Assembly (NCBI RefSeq): GCF_034190915.1
Contig: NW_026947496.1
Span: forward strand, 31,182,001-31,246,000
DNA from: Cavia porcellus
Lineage: Eukaryota; Chordata; Mammalia; Rodentia; Caviidae
Direction: 5' to 3'
DNA: 64,000 bases
In this document: in pieces, positions 1 through 59,490 of the stretch
Layout of the letters: the number at the start of each line of letters is the position of its first letter
How positions within the stretch are numbered: position 1 is the stretch's first letter
Notes under the pieces: generated by a model
What the model saw: only the letters and a program-made list of their open reading frames with translations
Database searches by the model: none
What the model was told of the DNA's origin: nothing
Program-made: the position numbers and the translations under genes

Positions 1-236
1 TATTTTTTAGAGTAAGAGTTTAGATTCCCAGCTGAAGTTGATGTAATTTTTTACAAACACTGCTTTCATTGCATCCCACAAATTAATATTTGTGTATAAG
101 TAGAATATTTGTTAATTTTTAAAAACTTTTAACTTTTTCTTGAAATTTCTTCTTTGATCTATATTATCTGGAAATGAGTTATTTAATCTCAAGTATTTTT
201 GGACATTTCCAGTTATATTTCTATAATTCCCTTTTT

Positions 237-355
237 GGGGGGGGGTACAGAGTCTTGCTATGTGGTTCAGTTTGGCCCTGAACTCATGGTGATCCACTTG
301 CCTCGGCCTCGTGATTGCTGAGATCACAGACAGGCATGTGCCTCTACAGCTAGCT
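237..355 (-). mobile_element. B1-type SINE
   Basis: Antisense 7SL-derived SINE: G-rich start then ACAGAGTCTTGCTATGTGG, CTGAACTCATGGTGATCC, and GCTGAGATCACAGACAGGCA. It is nested in the L1 remnant. Confidence 0.7.
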
Positions 356-370
356 AATATGATATCTTTT

Positions 371-466
371 TTTTTTTTTTTTTTTTTTTTTTGGTATCAG
401 GAATTGAACTAAGGACCTCCTGCTTGCCATACAGGCACTTATGCCACTGAGCTAAATCTCCAGCGC
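371..466 (-). mobile_element. ID SINE
   Basis: A T run is followed by GGTATCAGGAATTGAACT and GCCACTGAGCTAAATCTCCA, the antisense of the tRNA-like ID element. It is flanked by near-identical target duplications (AATATGATATCTTTTT before, CATATGGTATCTTTTT after). Confidence 0.88.
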
Positions 467-1189
467 CATATGGTATCTTTTTGATCTCAGACCAGACATT
501 GTATGATTTGTGTTCTTTTAAGTTTACTGAGGTATGTTTTATGTACCCAGATTACCCAGATTGTGTTTACTTTAGAGAACATTCTATGTGAATTTGAGGA
601 GCAAGTGTATGTTGTACTGTTGGATAAAACAGTCTATAGTTGTCAGTTGTACCCAGTTCATTGCTGCTGCATTGAGTTCAGCTGTGCCCTGCTAGATCTC
701 TGCTTGTGGATGTACCACTCCTAAATGGAGTGCATTGAAGGCTTCAAATATAATAGTGGGCCATCTGCTTCATGCAGTTTGTGAGTTTTTGCTCACATAT
801 TTTAATGCCCTGTTTTTAGGTGAGATGTGTTAAGGGTGGTTATATCTTCTTTGAGTACTGGTCCTTTTATTATGAAGTGTTTCTGTTTATCTCTGAAAGT
901 CTGATTTGTCAGAAATTAATAGAGCTACTCTCGCTTTTTTGATTAATGATAATCATAGCATATCTTTGTCCTTTTACTTTTAATCTATATATGTCTTTAT
1001 ATTTAAGGTGGATTGTTTTGTAGACAGCATGTATATTTGACTTGTGTTTGAGCCATTCTGACAATCTCTATCTTTTAATTGCTGGGCGTCTCCCAGCAGG
1101 AGCATGTTTAATTATTTTAAACATTTATTTTTAAACCATTATTTATTTTAAAACATTTATTTTTAAAATTGTTATTTAAATTTTTAAAA

Positions 1190-1255
1190 ATTTTTTGCAA
1201 TGCTGAGTATAGTTATTAGACAAGTGCTGTACTACTGAGCAACATTCTAGTTCTA
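1190..1255 (-). mobile_element. Old ID-like SINE fragment
   Basis: Degenerate antisense ID pattern (GCAATGCTGAGTATAGTTAT, then GTGCTGTACTACTGAGCAAC) inside the L1 remnant. Confidence 0.5.
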
Positions 1256-3774
1256 ATTGGTATATTTAACTAATTGACATTTACAATTATCATTGATATT
1301 TGGATTAATATCTACCATATTTGTTAGCATTTTGTATTCTTTGTTCTTGTTCTAGTTCCTGTTTTTGTTTATTATGCTCTTTCTGACTTTTCTGTTCTTG
1401 ATGTCAAGCACTTTAGGATGATTCCATTTTTCTTCTTTCTTAGCAAATCTATTACATTTCTTTTTAATACTCTTCTTTAGTAGCTAAGAGTTTGTAGTAT
1501 TCATTACAAGTAACCTAGGTCCCCTCTCAGGTGACCGGGGATAACCTGCATGCCCTGGATGGTGCACGTTCTTCATGGTGACACCTCCTCCCCTGCCTCC
1601 CAGCACACCATTGCTGCCACTCATTTCACTTATACACAGCATGTTTGTATAAATATACATGTGGGAGCTGATGCCTTTGCTGTCACTGTTTTCTCTTCTG
1701 ACTGTGTCTCTTGCTGTTTGTCATGTATGCTAATTCCTTTGTGGAGCATGAGCTCTATGGGGGTGGGAGGATACCATTAAATAACCCTTCAGTGGTATGG
1801 GGGAGAGAGTGTATAGCTTGATGAGATCTCCCTCCGTCCTATTGAACCTGGATCCCTGACTCAAGACCTTCATGAGTGCCTCTCAGATCCTTTCCCTGGT
1901 GAACTGGGCTCTGCTGTGGCCCCACAGGCTACATTCCTCCTGAGGGCCATGCTCTGGTGTATTTCAGTAGCTCCTTTTTTCCCCTGTGCCAGTATTTACT
2001 GTGAAGGCCTGCTGAGGTTTCTAGGTGTTTCAGGACTGGATTCCCTTGAGTTTCAGTCTCATGATTATCTGCACTGAACCCTCCTGAACTGGCTAACTAT
2101 AATAAAGTTTTCCTGCCTTGGCATGGGCTCCAGGGAGCTTTCTGTTCCAGTCACTTTTAATTCTCGTATTTACTCTCTGTCTCCAGTTTCAGGCCTTACT
2201 TCTCTAAATGCATCTCAGAAGCACTGATTTTTTTTTTCTTTATTCAGCTTTTTATTTATAAGGATGGAGCAGAGATTTCCTGCTTCTTTGATGCCACCCT
2301 CAAAACCAGAAGCCTGTCCATGGGCTATTTGCCATGGTGGATTGTGTTCCTTCCTTAGCTTGAACAAGTGCCCTGGACTGCAGACCCTTCCTTTGTCTGC
2401 CTTCTCCTCCTCTGTCCCAGCCGCATGGATATGAGGTGTGTCTCTGTGTCTTGCCAAGGCCCCAGGTGTGATCTGTGTGTCCCACCTTCCCTCCCTGCCC
2501 TCCTCCCACATCCTGCCAAGCCACGGTGCCTGCAGAGTTCCTTCCTGTGCTCCCAGCAGGAGCACCCATCCTGAGAGACACGACTTCTGTGTGAGTTGAT
2601 GAGCGGCTTCCTATGGATTGTTACCTATTAAAAACCCAATCCCAGTGTGTTTTAAGGCACTAAGAGGAGGGAGGTAAAGGCTGTTTTTAGGACATGTCCC
2701 AGATGTAAGATTGAGTCCTACTCTGGTTAAAATCAGGTCCTTGTGTATGTTGACTATGGTTTGCAGTCTTAACTAGTATATGCAGTTGATTCTCTTATCA
2801 GAGAGAATGTACTGATTTGCCTCTTTTTTGAGTTGCAGTTTTTGATACATTCTTTGTTTTGTCAAAAGCTTACTCTCCCCTTTTTGTGTTGAAACCTTTT
2901 TTCTTATTAAACTGTCACACACATGATTTTTTCTTAGAAATTATATTATGATTAAAGAATATATTTTTTCCAAGCAAGATGGACACAGCTAGAGTTTTAT
3001 GATCTGCAGGAACTGCCAGTCACAGCAGTTTCTGGTGTGTAAGTTTGAACTTCAGGAAGGTTTGTGGTTTCCTGTGTCTGTGCCTTGGGCATCTAACATG
3101 GCAGGTGGAAGAATACAGCACTGAACTATTTTTACAGCCACAAAACCCACTGATAAAGGGCCAGGCTAAGATAGCAGAGGTTCCAGGGTAGCAGCCCCTA
3201 CTTTCTGACCACATACCTGCTGGGCAGAAGTGTCCAGACCACCAGCCACATGTGTGTTAACAAATTACTAGTAATATGTATACATACAACTATGTGGGTG
3301 TGTTGATGTATTCTGATGCATTTTTAAAATAAGTTCTTGGAAAGATGAGCACAACCCTAGAAAACATCCCTTCGTGTCTTTCTGCACCCATGGTATCGTC
3401 CCATGTGGCCCTGTTTTGAGGACTGTGCTGCCAGGACTGCCACAGCAGGAGAAGTCTGGGTTATTGCTTTACTGTGCTTCTTGTCTCAATTTACCTCACT
3501 TTGGAATAGAATCTGAAATTTAGATAACAGTGTGTCATCAAAGTGGTAGTCCCAACTGCAAGTCCTAGATTGGAAATGTGGATGACAGTCTGGGAACTGG
3601 ATACTCAAGATGGAGGACAAGGACTGACCTGTAGCAAGGGATCAGAACCCAGGGATGAGCACATAACCTGAATGCTAGAGGGCAGGGGCCAGGGCTAGGA
3701 CTGACCTGGAGACAAATAAATGACATGGGAGCCCAGGGTTAGGGCCCTCGAATGAGGACTGACCTGGGTCTTTA

Positions 3775-3885
3775 GGTTCAGTCATGCCACTTGCGATTTT
3801 GCCATTAGAGTCATCAGTGACTCTCATTTTCCTCATCTGTGAAAAGAAGAAGATGCCTAGCTCTGAGATTCCTTGATTCGGTCTT
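3775..3885 (+). repeat. MIR-like SINE fragment
   Basis: Contains CATGCCACTTGCGATTTTGC and TTTTCCTCATCTGTGAAAAG, matching the central and conserved 'cctcatctgtaaaatg' parts of the ancient mammalian MIR element. It is diverged, so the borders are approximate. Confidence 0.5.
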
Positions 3886-6800
3886 CCTGTTTTGCCTTAT
3901 CTCTGGCCCTGAGTGAGGAGGACCTGCTGCATCATCTTCTGAGTGCAGCCCATCCAGTCTACCACCCAGCTCCAGTGTTCAGCCCTCCGACAGAGGCTTA
4001 TGTACTGGCTTCTGCTTCAGCACTACACTTAGAACCTCTGAAATGTTTTCCGTGCTGGTTTTGAGTGTTTTTAGCCTATTTTTTGTGTTGTGAACATCTA
4101 CCTGATAGAAACCAACCTCATCTTTGCCTTTGGTGCAGTTTTTCCTCGTAATTGCCCCTCTTTCTTTCACCTGCTCTCTTGTCTCTCTTGTGTCTCTGAA
4201 GCTGACCATGTACCCAGCTGGTGGCATCACTGATGCTAAGGAAAAGGACTGGTCAGGCAGGTGAGGTCTTCAGGATGACTGTGGATATGGTCCTGCTGAC
4301 CCTTGGTTGATGTGGCATTTCAGAGCAGATTGTCATTCTTGTGTTTACTACTTTGCATAAAAGGTACATGACTAGTGGTGGGGAAAAGTTGAGGCTCAGG
4401 GTACCTTTCCTCATGTCTCTGAACTGTCCCATGAGGCCATACACGGTGGTGGGAAGCAAGTCCACATGGGCCTTGTGTCTACACAAAGTCATCCAAGCAT
4501 GCATTTGTAGGCAAGCAGTGATGGTTCTGGAAAGCGTAAAAAAGGAGGCTGGTGGAGACCATGTACAGCAAGCTATATTTATTACATTTAGACCGTCTAA
4601 TGCACAGTGGAAAAATAACTTAAATTCTCAAAAGAGCTATATGAAAATTTATAAATGAAGATTACAACCCAGGTGTAGACCTCATTAGTGCAAATCAGCT
4701 TCTACTAAACTTCAGTGTTTGAGACTATTTCACAGTATTTTCTTAGCTATTTTTATCAGACTGATAATTTAAAAAGTATTTTGCCTATAGCATCTGTTTT
4801 ATTGAATGTACTTTTAAATTGCTTTTCACTATTTTGAATTTCTTGTTTTTTCATTGTTAGGATTCCTTATTTAAGGAGACAGTTTCTCAAAGGTGAATAT
4901 AACTTGCTGTTATACTACTGACAAATATAGAGTATGATTGCATGTCTTTGCATTGGAATGGATATACTGTTTTTCTAATCCTGTCTTTGCCGTGGTCTTC
5001 CCTATGTGATATAATGTTATGACCTTCAGAGAAAAAGCAGTAAGTTTTTGTTTTGTTTTTTGTTTTACCTTCCCAGTAAAATTGCGTTCAATTTAAGGTC
5101 AACCAAGAGATTAAAATAAATATGAGTGCCTGTCCTTTGATTTTAAATATATCCCTTTTACTTCCTTGACTGCTTTCCCAGCAGGGGCAACTCTGGCCTG
5201 CCCAGAGTAGCTGTGTGTTTGTTGAAGCTCCAGGCTAGGAGGAGTTTACATGCAAGGCTGTAGGTAGAGCATCCCACAGCCTGAGTCCACGGAGATGCTC
5301 AGTTTCCTGCCCAGTGTCATCTGCCAGTGTAAGATACCTAACCTTCCTGGACACATGCAGGTGGCAGATGACACAACTGTCATCAGGACCCCTTCTGAGG
5401 ACCTTTTGATTGTACTGAGGGTCCGAAGCTGATGACCATGTCTGCAGGAGCCTCTGAAGCTATAGTCTGGGTATCCTGGGTGAGGGGCACTCTTGTCTTC
5501 TGCCATTAGCCCTTCTCTTACTAGCCTGTCCTGGCTATCAGGGACCACAAATAGAAGCAGGTAGACAGGTAAAGGTTGTGGGCACCTGAGCCTAGGCCTG
5601 CAGGTATCTGTGATAGAAATGAATAGTACATTGACCTGTGGCTACAGGAGCTAGAAAAGATCCAAAGCAGCTTGCTGCACATTCTGTTGGGTTGTGAGAG
5701 GAAGCAGAATCCTATCTGCTGCCATTGGGTCCTATCTGTACTGTCCAGACATTGATCTCTGAACTGAAAAGGAAGGACAAAGAGGAGAAGACATGGAAGC
5801 TCAAGTCCAATGGAGAGAGCCTGAGATCTCACTTGAAGCATAAACTTCTTGTGCCCTGGAGTGTGGAAAATTGGGATGAGTCTTCAGCCAGGGTAAGGGA
5901 CCCATGCCTTGGCACAGAGTACCTCATGCCTCCGTATTTCCTTCATACTTCAGGTTGTGAGTCATCTTGTTTCCTCACTCCCAGGTGGCAGGTTTTGGGT
6001 GAGGATTTTAAGCTCTAATGTGAAGCTAGGTTCTTCCATGTTATGGCAGGATTTGAGTTGCTTTTTACCCTCAGCTTTAGGCAGCTTAGACCAGGATGAG
6101 ATAGTAGCAAAACAGTCTGCACAAGTTAAGGAACTTGTAGGGCTCCCAGGATGCTGCTGATGGGGACTCACTACTAACAAGAAGCCTGGTTTGTGATGTG
6201 AGGAGCTCCCTCCCCATCTGTCAGGAATAGGAGACCCAGCAACAGGAGAAAGAAAGGGCCTCTTGGTGGACAAGGTCTTGAAACTGGGCTTGAGTTGGCC
6301 TCCTATAGTTTTGAGAGAAGCAGCAGAAAATCATGGGGCTACGGGCCTTGGCTAGATGTGCTGAGTCTTTTCACAACAACCCTGGATCAGCCAGAATCAC
6401 AGGCAGGGTGGCCTGCCCTGCCTCCAGACTGACCCCAGCCCTGTGTTCCTTCCTTGGCCTCTAAGAGCGTGGCCAGAGTCTGTCTGGAAGCAAGCTGTGT
6501 GAATACTTGAAAGCCATGTTCAGAAGCCCACCATTCATATAGCCATCTTGGGGTAACATGCACCTGCACTTCCTGTGCTGTTGGAAGACATTTTCTCATG
6601 CCATTTGAATATACAGAGTGTTTTTCCTGCTGCTTTAGTGATGAAGCTAATTTCTACTGCCTCATGTAAAATCTTTATCTTTGAATATTTGCTATTAACC
6701 ATTTCTACTTAACCTACCCATTTTCACTTCTAAGTCATTTTCTAAAACTCTTTGATTTCCATACCTCTTTCTAAAGATTATAAAGAGATAATAGGAGTGC

Positions 6801-7310
6801 AGTTGGCTGATGACTGTCAGGTCCCTGTTCACTGTTGTTCCCGTCCTCTAATGCATGCAGTTTGCACCTGGTGTTCTGTGCACATCTGTCTGCCTCCCTG
6901 TACGTGTGCTGCTTGCTGCTGGGGCGTACACTCTCTTTTTCAGTTTCTGCTGTCTGTGCTTCTGCTGTCTCTGCCTCCTGGAGGCTCCAACCCCACAATT
7001 TTGTACAACACCAAAATAACCAATTCTCAAGATAGTCCTTTAGCTCAGTGTTTTTCACATTATAGATTGTGACCTATCATTAGATTGTGAAGCCAATTTT
7101 ATGACACATTCACATAAAAAACAAATTGTATTTATTCTGTCCCTCTTGTGAAGACCCTTGATCTATTAAGAGACTACTGGGTCATTGTGTGTGTTTGCAT
7201 TGTGATCTGGTTCATGATGTACAAGGTGTACAAGATGTACAAGGTGTGTTGTGGTTAAACATGTTTGCTGGTACTGTACCATACCACTACACTTGCTTCT
7301 TTCTCACCCC

Positions 7311-7373
7311 AATTTTTTTTTTTTTTTTTTTGGTTTATTGAGACAGGGTTTTACTATATAATTCAGGCCAGCC
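7311..7373 (-). mobile_element. B1 SINE, 5' piece (interrupted by solo LTR)
   Basis: T run then TTTATTGAGACAGGGTTTTA and TATAATTCAGGCCAGCC, the antisense tail half of B1. The element resumes at about 7792 after a 417-bp LTR insertion. Confidence 0.8.
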
Positions 7374-7790
7374 GTTACGGTTTGTGTCTGGATGTCTCCG
7401 AAAAGCCTCATGCAGTCATGGGGGCAGGCTTCTAGAATTTGTGATTGATTTATGGGCCAATACTAGGATAATGGGTGTAAGTGCTACACCCACCATAGGA
7501 TCGGTGTGGGCCTATGTACAACATAAGGGATAGAAAGAATCTTCTCTTCACGCTCTTCCCTTTTTACTCTTTTTCTTCTTCTTCTTCTTTTTTTTTCTTT
7601 TCTCTTGTTACTTTTGCTGTTTTCCACGACTATAAACTGTTGCCCTCTGCGATGCCACCCTGCCTTGGAGCCAGCTGATTATGGACTGGAACATCCACAA
7701 CCTGTGAGCTAAATAAACCTCGCCTTCCTTAACTTTGGATGTTGAGTATTTTGTCCCAGCAATGAGAGAAAGGTAACTAAGACACCAGAC
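7374..7790 (+). mobile_element. Solo LTR, ERVL-MaLR-like, inserted in a B1
   Basis: Begins GTTACGGTTTGTGTCTGG and ends CAATGAGAGAAAGGTAACTA AGAC. It carries an AATAAA (TGAGCTAAATAAACCTC) near the 3' end as LTRs do. CCAGCC at 7368-7373 and 7792-7797 is the likely target duplication. Related copies are at 11505, 15043, 19205, 31537 and 63204. No internal retroviral genes are present. The MaLR class is inferred from structure and not from a search. Confidence 0.78.
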
Positions 7791-7791
7791 A

Positions 7792-7898
7792 CCAGCCTTG
7801 AACTCACTGTGTAGCCCAGACTGCTTGAACTTGTAGTGATCCTCCAACTTCAGCTTCCTGAGTGCTGGGATTGTAGGCATATTCCACCACACCCAGTT
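7792..7898 (-). mobile_element. B1 SINE, continuation after LTR
   Basis: Continues the antisense B1: TTGAACTCACTGTGTAGCCC, GATCCTCCAACTTCAGCTTC, GAGTGCTGGGATTGTAGGCA. Joining it to 7311-7373 restores one B1, which orders the insertions: B1 first, LTR later. Confidence 0.82.
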
Positions 7899-8173
7899 AC
7901 TACTAGTCTACATGTTTTATGAAAGACACACTAATTACAGTTCATCTCTGATGCCGCAGTTGTCTGCCCTACTAAGATTCATCATAGCAAGACGGGCCTG
8001 CCAGGATCTGCTAGAGGAGATGCTACTGGGTGTGATGGTCTTTGTGGGTTTCTCATCAGACCTGGCTGCTGAGCATGAAAAGTCTAGCTTGGAGTCCTGT
8101 GGGCTCTTGATTCATTCATATCCATTGTTCAGACCTCTTTGGGGGACACTCCTAGTCCCCAGGTCTAGAGAAG

Positions 8174-8635
8174 TGTTGTGGCTTAGACCTAACATGTTCT
8201 CCTAAGCCTCAGGTATTCAAAGGTGGGACTTTTAAAAGTTGAATGGATCACAAGGGTTCTTGATATCATCAGTGGATTAGTTCATTGATGGGGTCATGGT
8301 TTTACAGCATTACTTGGAGGTGATACAGACTTAGGAGAAGGAGCCTGGTTAAAGGAAGTGTGTAATGGGGCTGTGACTTTGGGGACTGTATCTTGTGCCA
8401 AGCCCCTTTCTGTCTGGCTCTTTGTCTTTTTCTCTGCTTCCTGGCTGCCATAAGGTGAGTAGGTTTTCTCTTCTATACCCTTCTACCATGATGTCTGCCT
8501 CATCACAGGCCTAAAGGAATGGACCAGCTGCTTATGAACTAAAACCATGAAACCTCTGAACCATGAGCCAAATAATCGTTTCCATCTCTAAACTGACTTT
8601 CTCAGGTATTTGGTTGCAGTGATAAAAATCTAAGA
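8174..8635 (+). mobile_element. Older LTR, MaLR-like
   Basis: Starts TGTTGTGGCTTAGACCTAAC and ends CAGGTATTTGGTTGCAGTGA TAAAAATCTAAGA, resembling the start and end pattern of ERVL-MaLR LTRs (a TGTGGC.. start and a ..TTTTCTCAGGTATTTG.. end). It is more diverged than the 7374 family. Confidence 0.6.
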
Positions 8636-10209
8636 TTCTGTTGGATCCATGGAACTCCATCCTCAGGGCACTGAGCTCTGTTTTTAGTGATATATTTATT
8701 AATACAGTTATCTCATTGTGACTTCCCTGCTTCATCCCCAAGTTATGACCTCCACGGGTGGGCATTGGGCCTGCATTTGCCCTGTCATCCCTGCAGGATC
8801 CTGTGTGATACCCCACATGTGGTCGCCACCTCCTATGCACTGATGAGAGCTCAGGCTCATGACTGTATGGTGTCAGATGCTCTGTATGGTATCAGTAATT
8901 GTCTTACTCTAGAGGAGGAAGGGTCTACAAGTGCAGGGCACATATGGGTGGAAAAGGTTCGAAGCTTGGAGAGGCCAGCAGAAATCTTGTTTTATCCTGT
9001 ATCTACCATTCTTGAACACAGACCCACCCAAGCTGACAGCCTGATTTTACTCTGTGTCCCATGCCAGACATGGAGTTCAGAGAGCACGTGCAGAATGATG
9101 GGGATGAGACCTCCTGGGGGTGCCTTGCTTCTGTCCAGCTCCAGGCTCTTTAGTGCAGGAACAGATTCGATCTGTTGAGAGAGTTGCACAGCTCTCCGGA
9201 ATCCTCCTACTGGACCACTGATATGGATCTGGAAAGGCATCCAAGCCTGTGTGTGGCTTCTCTCACAGTGGCATAGCATGAGAAGAGTTGGTCCTGAGCC
9301 CTCCATGACACAGTGATGTTTTTTTTCTCATCCCTGAAAACACAGAAGCATAAAGGAAGAGAGCAGGAGATCAGTAAGTGTTTCTAGGGTTGTATTTCCT
9401 TGCAAAATAGGCTTCCAAAAAATGTTGCAGAAGCATTTCATTAAAGGTAGAGGAAATGACTGTGCTGACCAGCTCCTGTGGCAGGCATTTATCTAAGCCA
9501 CGACACAGTCCCATAGCCAGGCTTGTGGGTTTTGGAGCTGCCTTATTACTTAAGAGGCTGGGCATCTACTCCGATATTTGCACAGCAGCCAGCTGAGTGA
9601 GATGAGATGGTCGACATCCCCAGACAGTTGAAGCAAGAAGCAGATGAGCTTAGAGACAGAAACGTAATTCTTTGGCTTTGAGTAAATGACAGGCACCTAA
9701 ACCTCAGCTTCCTCCTCTTCAATAGAAAAGGAGTGTATAGAGGACTCACCCCAAAAAGTCTGGGCTGTCCCGAGCCAATGCCGATCCACACTTGCTTATG
9801 TAGACATGGCTTTCATATTACACTGGCACCTGGTTCCTGAGAGGGCAAGACCCTGCCCAACTCCAGGACCCTTGCACAAACCCAGGGTCCTGCACTCATC
9901 CCAGAGAGCAGCTTGGCTATGCCCTCCTTTGTTCAGGTGTTTGAATTCAATGTCCTGAGAGAGATCATGCACATTTTATGTAGAGAGCAGCCTTGGACTG
10001 CCTGCCCCTCAGCATCCTGGTATTACTTTACCTTTGTGAGGGATGCTGAGGATCAAACACCAGGCCTTGTGCACACTTGGCCAGCATCCAGCTAGCCTGT
10101 ATGTCTCTATCACCCCCATAACCACTTCAGCCCCATTTGAGCAGGGTTCTTTCTTTTGAGTTTGTTTTATTCACAGAACTATAAGATAGTAGGCCATTAA
10201 GACCATGAA

Positions 10210-10356
10210 GCCAGGTATGGTGGCACATGCCTTTAATCATAGCACTTGGAAGGCCAAGGCAGGAGGATCACCCAAGTTCGAGGCCAACCTAGGCTACATA
10301 GTGAAATCAAGGCCAGCCTGAACTGCATAGTAAGACTTTGTCTCAAAAAGAAAAAA
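10210..10356 (+). mobile_element. B1 SINE, full length
   Basis: GCCAGGTATGGTGGCACATG, GGAGGATCACCCAAGTTCGA and GACTTTGTCTCAAAAAG followed by A-rich tail. It is about 145 bp and contains the internal 'aggccaacctaggc/aggccagcctgaac' duplication typical of rodent B1. Confidence 0.92.
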
Positions 10357-11504
10357 AGGGAGGGGATAAAAAGAGCTCATGAAACACTCTCAATTGATGG
10401 ATTGATTTGGGAGGAAGTGTAATACCTAGTGGAAGGTCATATAGGTAGTACATAGTGAACAGGGGTGGATGGGGGTAGATACTGGGTCATGAATTTTTTC
10501 CTTGCCTTAGTCTGTCCTTCATCCCACATTTTCCTCAAGCATCTTGCCTCTGTCTGTCTCTCTGCTCTGCTTTATTGTTTCTGTTTGGTTGCACATGGGC
10601 TGGCCCAGATGTTCTCATTTAGCAGTGCTCTTCTCCCTCAGTGCCCATCTGCAGCTAACACTGCCCCTTAAAGAGTCCCAGTGCAGTGTTGTGTTCCAAA
10701 AAACCTTATGCCTGGCCGTCAGCTGATCAGCCTTCTAATAGTGAGTAGTCAGGCAGGCTGTTTTGGGGACTTTCCCAGGAAAAGACCTATGTGTGAGAAA
10801 TGGCTGAGTCCTAGCTGTGCTTACCGGGGTGGCACTGAGAGCCACATCATTTACTTTCTGTGTGAGGTGAGGCATGCTAGTAGCTGCACATAACCTTGAG
10901 AAGGTCTTACTGAGGAGGCCTTTGCTATCCTGTTCTTTGAAGGAGTTATTTTATGTTGTAGGGGCAGGAGAAACTTTCCCTTCCCCCTTTAATATTTGAG
11001 AGTTGAGTCGGCTAAAATAAGCCAGCGAGGGATAGAGGAAGATGGGAAAAGATACAAAGGCATTCTGTGCATGGGACATCCAGAGGTATAAATTGATACC
11101 AGGAACCTAGTGAGATTTAGGAGCTTGAACAGGCCCAAGAGAACAGCCAGTAGCCCTGGGCAGTATTCATCTGGGTGGGGTGATATCCAAACTGATCTTT
11201 TTCCTGTAACCTACAGTGGTCTCCTTTGGGTGGCAGGGTATCCAGGGACAAGACTCAGAGCCCCTCAGGCTTCAGAGAATGATCTTCATATGCCTGCTGC
11301 CTCCTAAGTGTCCATTCTTTGTGTTCTGAACACCAGCAGTGAAAACATTTGCTTATATGTTAACTGATGTTCCATAATGGGATGGATACCTTATAGTTAA
11401 TTTATATATTATGTTTTTCACTTACCCAGAATGCTTTTAGGTATTAACTGTTCTCCCTGGGAAATGGGATAAGCAGGGAATATCTCCTATTCTATAAGTA
11501 CTAA

Positions 11505-11878
11505 TGTCTTAGTCACTTTTCTCTCATTACTGAGACAAAATGACCAACACTCAAAGTTAAAAAGGGGAAGCGTTTATTTAGTTCAGAGTTTGTAGAGTCC
11601 ATAATTGGCTGGCTCCAAGGCAGCATGGCACATGATAGAGGAGCAACAGTTCATGCAGCTGAAGACAGCAAAAGCAACAAGAGAGGGGACCGACAATCCT
11701 CTTTTTTGTCCCTTATATTTTATGCAGGATACCTATTAAGGCAAATGTAGCACTCATACTCTTAATCCTAGCATTGGCTCATGAATCAGTCACAAATTCT
11801 GTATCCAGCCAGCTCTGAAAAGCCTGCTCTCCATGACTGCATGAGGCTTTGGGGAGAAATTAAACACAAACCGTAACA
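11505..11878 (-). mobile_element. Solo LTR, ERVL-MaLR-like
   Basis: Antisense copy of the 7374 family: begins TGTCTTAGTCACTTTTCTCT and ends ACACAAACCGTAACA, with the GACTGCATGAGGCTTTGGGG block near its 5' end. No internal region. Confidence 0.78.
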
Positions 11879-12082
11879 GCTGCCATTGTTACTGTTTATA
11901 CTTTTGGATGCTTTGGTTCTCCTAGGTCCTCTAGATGGATTCTGAGCTCCAGGCCTTTGCCATTCTTGTTGTAGTCTGTAAATATTGGAATCCAAACTCT
12001 CAGGCATATGGACATAATGATGCTGGCTGGCGCTATTGTCAGTTTGTTGGTTGAAATTGCCATCTTAGGGGAAAAACCATGA

Positions 12083-59490
<47,408 letters not shown>

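Larger units (their letters stand above)
1..1512 (-). mobile_element. L1 (LINE-1) remnant, ORF2/3' region
   Basis: Several stretches follow the ancestral mammalian L1 ORF2 sequence read in antisense: the CACTGCTTTCATTGCATCCC-like start, the segment 480-620, and 840-1085 (TTGTAGACAGCATGTATATT followed by CATTCTGACAATCTCTATC). More diverged L1-like sequence continues to about 1512. It is interrupted by SINEs at 237-355, 371-466 and about 1190-1250. It is old and heavily mutated, with no open reading frame left. Confidence 0.75.

Noticed and set aside
8687..9178. 163-codon ORF on the plus strand in intron 2
   Set aside because: No recognisable domain, no splice context, and no gene expected inside this intron.
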